A stretch of DNA of 64,000 bases. Origin: Eutreptiella sp. 'Long Island Sound 2002'. Lineage: Eukaryota; Euglenozoa; Euglenophyceae; Eutreptiales; Eutreptiaceae. Location of the stretch: NCBI GenBank assembly GCA_964036045.1, contig OZ038378.1, positions 166,703,963 to 166,767,962 on the forward strand. The letters are read 5' to 3'. A program made the translations under genes and the position numbers. The notes under the pieces were generated by a model, which was given only the letters and a program-made list of their open reading frames with translations, searched no databases and had not been told where the DNA came from. This document shows, one piece after another, positions 58,100 through 64,000 of this stretch; within the stretch, counting starts at the first letter, position 1, and every line of letters starts with the position of its first letter.

Positions 58100-59096
58100 C
58101 ACCTACCGAGGTATATGTTCTGAAAATTGGACGAATGTCCTCCAGAATCGTTAGGGGGCGCCCACCTTCCATGAGACAATACACCAAATCCTCCGGGAGG
58201 TCCTGTGTATCGCGTGGATCCTTCACTTGCAGAATGGTTTGCCAAGATGGCTTTGATGCCAGCTCAGCAGGAAGAGAAACTGGCTCCTGTTCACGGAAAG
58301 CACGGCGCCTACCACGCTGCAGCTCTACCACCTCTGACCTATATTTCTTGTCTCTGCTTTGATCCCATTTCTGTGCCACATACTCATGCTTCCTCTTTTT
58401 GTCTGCCCGTTCCTTGTCCTCTTTCTCCTTCACCTTCCGTTTCTCTTCCCGTTCTACATATCCTGGGGCAAGCACCAACTTTGCGCCCGCACGAATGACC
58501 TTGGCACACGCGGCATCATGAATCCCTGAGATAACATGCCTTGTCAATGAGGCCTCCCGAGTCTCATCCATCTTCTTACCACATGGCTTACAGTATAGCT
58601 TGCCGTTGTTATCATACAAACCATACTTACCGTACTTTTCAACCCTCTGTGCAATTGTAACAGTTTTCAGCACACGGGGGTTTTTGGCCTTCTTTAAGGT
58701 GTCTGGACGCGAAGGCTTTGCAGGCTTCTTCTGGGCACCTGACTCCTTTGCAGAAGTGGAAGACTCGGCAACCTCGCATTCCCCAGGCTTTTTCTGGGCA
58801 CCTGACTCCTTTGCAGAAGTGGAAGACTCGGCAACCTCGCATTCCCCAGCCACAGCTACAGAATCCACTGCAGGCACCAGTAGCCCGGAATCCACTGATT
58901 GGGGGCCTGTTGATGAGCTGCCCGAAGAACGGCGGCTGAAGAACGCACTGGGCCGTGCAGAGCGAACACAAAATTCGCAAACTGCCCCCTCACCGGCATC
59001 AGGATACTTGTCCCGAAGCAAAGCTTGATCAGCGGAGGACAACGAATCCCAGGGGACCAAAGACACGTCCTTTTGTGGACAGTAAAAACACTGCAT
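57972..59096 (-). CDS. BED-like zinc-finger protein, partial or 374 aa
   Basis: The first ATG is at 59096 (MQCFYCPQKDVSL...). Residues 3-43 carry C-x2-C...C-x2-C (zinc-binding pattern). Residues 84-125 are two exact copies of a 21-residue unit starting GECEVAESSTSAKESGAQKK. Residues about 160-193 (LYCKPCGKKM...SLTRHVISGIH) fit a BED/C2H2-type finger, C169, C172, H187, H193. A Lys/Glu-rich coil follows, then LPEDLVYCLMEGGRPLTILE. BED fingers bind DNA and often head hAT-family transposases; no catalytic domain is seen here. The true exon may end at ACCTCG|GTAGGT (about 58108), because the rest of the frame translates a non-coding repeat. Confidence 0.55.
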   Translation of the reverse strand: MQCFYCPQKDVSLVPWDSLSSADQALLRDKYPDAGEGAVCEFCVRSARPSAFFSRRSSGSSSTGPQSVDSGLLVPAVDSVAVAGECEVAESSTSAKESGAQKKPGECEVAESSTSAKESGAQKKPAKPSRPDTLKKAKNPRVLKTVTIAQRVEKYGKYGLYDNNGKLYCKPCGKKMDETREASLTRHVISGIHDAACAKVIRAGAKLVLAPGYVEREEKRKVKEKEDKERADKKRKHEYVAQKWDQSRDKKYRSEVVELQRGRRRAFREQEPVSLPAELASKPSWQTILQVKDPRDTQDLPEDLVYCLMEGGRPLTILEDIRPIFRTYTSVGGRRFLDIQKVHSLPVHMKKKAPQTETVGPSSPPPPTPPKPPI

Positions 59097-59224
59097 GGTG
59101 CCAATCTGAACAACCAATGTACAAAGAAAAGGTATTATGCAGTAAGGGATGCCTCCAACTCAGGTGACCCAGAACCCATAAACCCCAACAGGTCGGCAAA
59201 ACGAGGCGGCAAAGTCCCAGAAAC

Positions 59225-59322
59225 CTAGTGATTCGGCAAAACAAATCGGCGAAATTCAGAAACCGAACAATTCGGCAGACCAATTCGGCAAATTCGGCCA
59301 AATTCGGCCACCGAATTGGGGG
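59225..59322 (+). repeat. ATTCGGC(AAA) short tandem repeats
   Basis: About seven spaced copies of (A)ATTCGGC followed by a G run. A few similar copies occur at 57440-57500. Confidence 0.6.
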
Positions 59323-59329
59323 GGGGGGG

Positions 59330-60420
59330 GTTACTAACGCTGACTCCAAACAAGAAGCAAGTAACCAGAAGCATCCAAGAAGCCTATGTACCGGTATCGT
59401 ATCTCCCACCTACCCATGGCCAACATACAAGGATGATTTGCAATGGCACTTACAACTCCTCGTGGTAGCAGAGGTAGGGCACAGTTGGACTACCTTGAGC
59501 CGATTACCTTGACAGTGTACGGACCTAGAAACTTTGCAAACAAAGGTGCGTGCATTGTTTAATGGACTAGACAAGAGGGAGTGAATAACTCTAATAGAGG
59601 TGCTCAAGGAGCAGCTGGACCCAGTGGCCACTCTCCTCACTAACAGACTCTCTAGGAGAACTTGTTCATGGCTTATCAACTCTAATGCTGCCCTTGGTGG
59701 GCTAAAGTACCTTAATAGAAAGGGGCACTCGCCTTCACTATTTGAGGTGATGCTTCGATATCATGACTCCTCCAACATTGTGGGGACACTCCAAGGGTAA
59801 ATTGAATGAATAGGGCTGGAGACTGTCATTGGTGGCTTGGCACTATCCACTGATTTTGATGCTGACCAAAATGTGGGTCATTCTAGAAGTGGGGTTGGAG
59901 ACTGGTGAGAGAAGAACTACCCCGAACTATCAAAAGGAGGACTAAGTATCACACCGGCTGTACCCAAAATGGATATGTGTTCCGGTTACACTGAAGGTGC
60001 AGATAGGTACTACACAAGCCGCTAGGGGCGGTGGGACGTCTATTTGGACCTCGGAACTGTCACCAGTGTATGCAGCGGGATGACTGCCACGTTCTTGCCT
60101 TGCGGACTTCCCTGAAATTGAGCTGACTGGAATGAAAACTGGAATGAAGGTGGTAGAAACAGGAACTGGCAGTGTGGTATTGATGTGAAGAAAAGTATAT
60201 CCTGACATGCGCAATGGAGTGGGGGGGGGGGGGGGAAGGGAAGGATGGGAAAGGCCCTGAACCTCATGCAGCACCACTGATCTGCAAGGGTGCATGTGTT
60301 TGGCCTGCTTGCAGGGTCGGCCTGGGACCACTTCAGAGGCCATGGCCCTCTTTGTTCCCTGCAGCAGGGTCACTTTAGTAGCAAAGAAAGAAAAGGTATC
60401 GCGATGGCGGCTCCAATGCA
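59330..60420. other. No firm gene
   Basis: A plus-strand frame at about 59590-59800 (VLKEQLDPVATLLTNRL...) looks protein-like but is short and isolated. The rest shows nothing supportable. Confidence 0.3.
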
Positions 60421-60426
60421 CCTACG

Positions 60427-63400
60427 TTACCTAACATTATACATACACTGCACTTCGCATACCCCGTTCTGCCAGGCACTGGTATCATCAGGTGCAGTCC
60501 AGATTGTGGCACCACTCGGGGTTGCCACCGCCTTGATAAAGCAGCTCGGGGGCACAATGCCACTCTCCTGCTTCCCGGAGGAAAGCACCTCGATCTGACC
60601 ATTGAGGGCAGTGCGCTCATCGAAAAGAACACCGTCCTCTTTTGCCTTTCGCATGTCCACGAAGATCAGCACCTCTGGACACTGCAAAAATATGAGGAGC
60701 GCCAGCTGATGGAGCCATAGTGGATTTATGCCACGGCCGGTAGAGCTTTGGCACATGCAATGTCAAGGAGAGGGAGTACCCGCACCAGACGCACACCGCG
60801 CAGGGTTTCGTACCAAAACTGGGCCCAATGGTCTCCCCCCGTAGGCCCTCAAAATGCTATTCCTTGCGCTGTGACTGTCCCAGAAAGACTGGCTGCGTCA
60901 GCTCTTGACACAGCCCCAATGTATGCACGGTGTGCACACTGTGCCAGCTACTCCACCAAAGCCTCGCACCATAGGAGGCTCTATATTGCTTTGGGATGCT
61001 TTGGAACAGGTCGCCGTTGCATCGGGGCTAGCTTCAACTTGATTGTGGCATGGGGTGTTTCCTACCCAGGAGAGGTAATGAGAGGCAGCAGTATAGACGG
61101 TGTCCCTCAGAGCGTTTTCCAGGAGTGACATATAACAACGCAATTATCAAGTTTAGATCTCCCAAAAAAGAGAGAAAGCAATGCGAACATAAGAGTAGGG
61201 CAGGCGTCATTTGTTGCCATTTCTCTCTGGGACACCGGATTTCATGCCAACACGGAGCGTTTTCAGGGGTTGGTGCCTTTCTTGCCTCATTTGTGCCCGC
61301 TGACTGTCCCAAAGGGGGGGGTATGTGGGGTATATTCGGAAAGCCCTTGAAAAGGCTGTTTGTTGATCATTATTACGGTCTCACTGACATGGCTGGCCTA
61401 ACAATCCAGCACGTTGTACGAAACAAACAGCGGTTTGTACGCAAGCTGCGCATTTTGAAGCGCAGCGATTTTTGGAATGTGTCCAGGTGGCTGGCCGGTG
61501 CATATAAGTCTTCAGGCAGCCACCTGGACCATCAGCAGAAGCCTGTTTTGATCAGAGATGAGAAAATAAAGTGGTTGGACTTTGGCAAGACACCTAACCC
61601 TGAAAACCTGGAGGCCAGGGTACAGTGAGGCCATTCCATGGCGCAAGGTCCAGCTCACCAAACAGCGAAATGTGGACCTCACAACTGACGGCCTGTGGGC
61701 CATGCCCCTGAACACAGGGTGGGTACCAGTGAAGCCACGCAGGCTGCAGGATTGGGAAAAACTGAAGAAATATGTTCCCAGTCACAAGCACGGGGATGTG
61801 TGCCCCAATGGAGTCCCGGCCCTTGCAGAAAGGGGCAACGATGACAACGAATCGGATTCGGAATAATGAGTGATCCCTGGACCATTGCCTGTGCCCTGTG
61901 TGTCCTCCCTTGTACAGCTCTGTGCGCAAAACTGTGACCACCTACCCCCCCCAACCCATACATTTCTGAAACGGCGTTTTCCCACAGATTTCGAAAAGCA
62001 TACACATACCCCCCCCAAGGTGACGACATTTTGGTGCATTACGCCAAAAGTTGAGAAAAGTCTGAAAAAATGTGAAAACGCTCCGTGTTGGCATAGAACG
62101 GATGTCCCAGAGAGATTTGTAAAGCCACTGTATCCCCCCCTCCAAAAGAAACAGGCGCTGTCCCGCCGGTTGTGGGGGCGCAAGGACAATGCAGAATATC
62201 GCAGAGTCTCACAAAAAAGGGGGTTACACAACTGGGTGCAATATGCACATTGGTTCACACACACACACACACACACACAGTCTGTGTGCAACCAGCACAC
62301 TCACACACCACACACAGTGCTGTATGATTGACGCCAAAGCGTTCGACTGTCTCTTGATGATGCTATCTGCAGCACAGGCCTGTGGGCAATGGCGGTTGTC
62401 TGGGACCAGGGAGCAAAGATTTGAACTGATGGGACAGGATGCTCTCCTGGTCATAAACATCGAGGAAATCAGTCAGAGTGCATGACTGGTCTGCAGTCAA
62501 GCAGGTGTCATGGGTCTAACATGCTGTCTATACTTTTTGTTTGAGGTATTGATATGTCCCGAGGGTGGAGGATAGGGTGTCCATGACTGCTTGTGTGGGG
62601 AGGGTGATTGTCTACCACCACTGTCGCGAGGGTGGAAGAAGGGTGTCCACGACCACTTGCATGAGGCTTGAGGATTGTAAATTTGGCGACACCACCACCA
62701 GCACCACCACCACCACCCCTTTCTTCAAGGTGGAAAGCGTCTATGCCTACACTTTTGTTTACCTTCTGGTTTCAGGTGGTGTGTGGGTTCTAGCAAAGAC
62801 ACAGCTGAGGGTGCTCCTGTGGCACTTCACATTGCACGGGAAGCCACGGGAAGGGGGTTGTCGATACCGAGGGGGGGGGGGGGTGGCACGAGGCCATGGT
62901 TTTTTGTTTTGTTTGCCTTTGGCGGCGCCTATTGGCCTCTCACCACTGCACATTCCGACCCTCTGTGGGTCCGAAGGTGTTTTGGTTGCATCAACAAGGG
63001 GAGGCAGGGGGCCGCAGGCAGGTCAAGAAGCGCTCTGCACATATACGTCCTGGCATGCATATGCAGCAATGTTCAGCAATTCAATGATCCAAAGTGTACT
63101 GCTCGCCGTATGTACAGTGTCAGACCGCTCAATCACTTGTGTTGCCGTGTTTTGTCGACCAAGACCACTGGTCTGCAATGCTACCACAGGGGAGGGCCAG
63201 TTACTGCCTACTATGACCTTGCTCAAAGGCTGGCACCCAATCGACCACAGGTCAGTCGGAGGTCCAACAAGGGGAGGCGGGGGGGGGGGGGGAGGCGATG
63301 GTGAGTACAAATTTTGGAATGGCAAAACTTGGTGCTGTGAAAATTTGGCATAGTTTGCTAAATACCATTCGAAGATTTGGTACAAACTTCCCAGACACAC

Positions 63401-64000
63401 AACAATGCAGGCACAATGGGTGTGTGCATGCAAAGAGCAAAAAAAACGACACATGAAAAAATGGCCACGGATCTTAGCACACCATCGCGTAATTTGGCAC
63501 AGTTTCATTGTGCCAAATTTTTCCTAAGGGTGGGGTTGTGGTGTCCATGATTGCTTACAGGGAGGGTGAATGTCTACCACCACTTTGTTGAGGGTGAAAA
63601 AAGGGTGTCCATAGCTCTGATATGCACTGCAACCAAAAAAGAAAACCGCCATTCCATGGCCCCACAACGATGCGAAACCGAATCCCCATGACATTTGGAC
63701 AAGCCGTTGTTTTACTTAAGGTGCAAGTGCAGCGAAGCGGAAACACACATGTTCAAGCATTGTGCAAACAGATCACGCGCCAGAGGCGCCCCCAACAATC
63801 ATGTCCATTACAGCAAAGCGCTGTTGTTTGGACAACGGGGAGGGGGGGGCAGCACAAAAGCGCACAGAAAGGGCCAAGGGGGAAAATGACCTTGGAAAGA
63901 CCAACAATGTCTCCTTTCTCCGCCTTTGCATCCTGCCGCACGAAGTACACATGTTCAGCCATCTTCTGCAACCCTGCCGATTGGATCTGGCACCAATTCT
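60427..64000 (-). CDS. Tpt1/KptA-like RNA 2'-phosphotransferase, copy 1, partial
   Basis: An exon entering from the right edge (64000-63891) reads NWCQIQSAGLQKMAEHVYFV and ends GLSK with the donor AAG|GTCATT. It joins in phase to an exon at 60681-60427 after a strong acceptor (CATATTTTTGCAG): CPEVLIFVDMRKAKEDGVLF, then ALNGQIEVLSSGKQESGIVP and GATIW, with a TAA at 60427. The order follows the second half of Tpt1/KptA (W..I...GL..M...H..FA, VLIYIDLEKA..DGI.F, NG.I...G...G.VP..F). The N-terminal half lies beyond the window. His in AEHVYF may correspond to the family's catalytic His, but the SG-x-R arginine is not seen. The intron is about 3.2 kb and spans the inverted-repeat element. Confidence 0.55.
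61219..62118. mobile_element. Inverted-repeat-bounded segment, about 900 bp
   Basis: Left arm 61219-61266 and right arm 62073-62118 are inverted copies of about 46 bp sharing TCTCTCTGGGACA and GCCAACACGGAGCGTTTTCA. A target duplication is not clear. A frameshifted plus-strand ORF lies inside. It may be a small transposon or an inverted duplication. Confidence 0.45.
61311..61866 (+). pseudogene. Frameshifted ORF inside inverted repeats
   Basis: Frame 1 (61311-61621) reads MWGIFGKPLKRLFVDHYYGL...WLDFGKTPNPENLE and another frame (about 61600-61866) continues YSEAIPWRKVQLTKQRNVDL...GNDDNESDSE then a stop. The overlap at about 61605 suggests a one-base indel in a single gene of about 185 codons or the end of a longer one. 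It is basic and aromatic with an acidic tail. The family is not recognised; its place between inverted repeats suggests a mobile-element protein. Confidence 0.35.
62256..62279 (+). repeat. (CA)12 microsatellite
   Basis: Perfect CA dinucleotide run, followed by further CACACA-rich sequence to about 62316. Confidence 0.9.
62559..63615 (+). repeat. Dispersed GAGGGTG...GGGTGTCCATGA repeats
   Basis: The segment at 62559-62665 (GGGTGTCCATGACTGCTTG, GGGAGGGTGATTGTCTACCA) recurs in diverged form at 63531-63615. The stretch between holds a GGTGG-rich region and frames I cannot support as genes. Confidence 0.5.

Noticed and set aside
58734-58850. AACCTCGCATTCCCC in the zinc-finger gene as a copy of the transposon palindrome
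   Set aside because: Only the right half-site resembles the palindrome (CTCGCATTC); the left half is absent and it is coding sequence.

Overview
The window is nuclear DNA of a eukaryote, most likely a protist or alga, though the sequence does not fix the taxon. The evidence is eukaryotic gene structure (GT-AG introns from tens of bases to 4.6 kb), long non-coding stretches, many simple repeats, runs of up to 16 G, and families such as armadillo repeats, F-box-like/LRR, BED-type zinc fingers and Tpt1-like proteins. Codon starts and splice sites were read by eye: a junction counts as supported when acceptor, donor and reading phase all agree.

Layout. 1-6.2 kb: extremely GC-rich block with a low-complexity, frameshifted ORF and roughly 1-kb tandem repeats, ending abruptly. 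6.3-12.3 kb: gene-poor, partly AT-rich. 12.3-14.5 kb: intact armadillo-repeat gene (minus). 15.2-21.1 kb: small or partial minus-strand coding segments and a MITE-like element. 22.5-24.3 kb: intact F-box-like/LRR gene (minus). 24.3-31.5 kb: no convincing gene; two minisatellite blocks. 31.6-45.2 kb (perhaps to 46.9 kb): one spliced SAM-dependent methyltransferase gene (minus) whose large introns hold repeats, an acidic ORF and a transposon remnant. 46.9-53.6 kb: a complete DNA transposon. 53.7-64 kb: two Tpt1-like loci (minus), a BED zinc-finger protein, and repeat-rich DNA with an inverted-repeat element.

The most interesting object is the 6,641-bp transposon at 46931-53571. It has about 33-bp terminal inverted repeats and a perfect 5-bp target duplication (TCTTG). 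It carries two plus-strand genes: a 704-aa protein with RNase-H-like transposase features, and a 781-aa spliced protein with a weak ParB-like signature. Eleven copies of a palindrome with core TGCGAGGCCTCGCA (nine perfect) lie in its intergenic DNA and introns, never in coding exons, and were not seen elsewhere in the window. I infer that the palindrome is a binding site for an element-encoded protein, possibly the ParB-like one, analogous to parS. The element sits about 65 bp upstream of a possible first exon of the methyltransferase gene.
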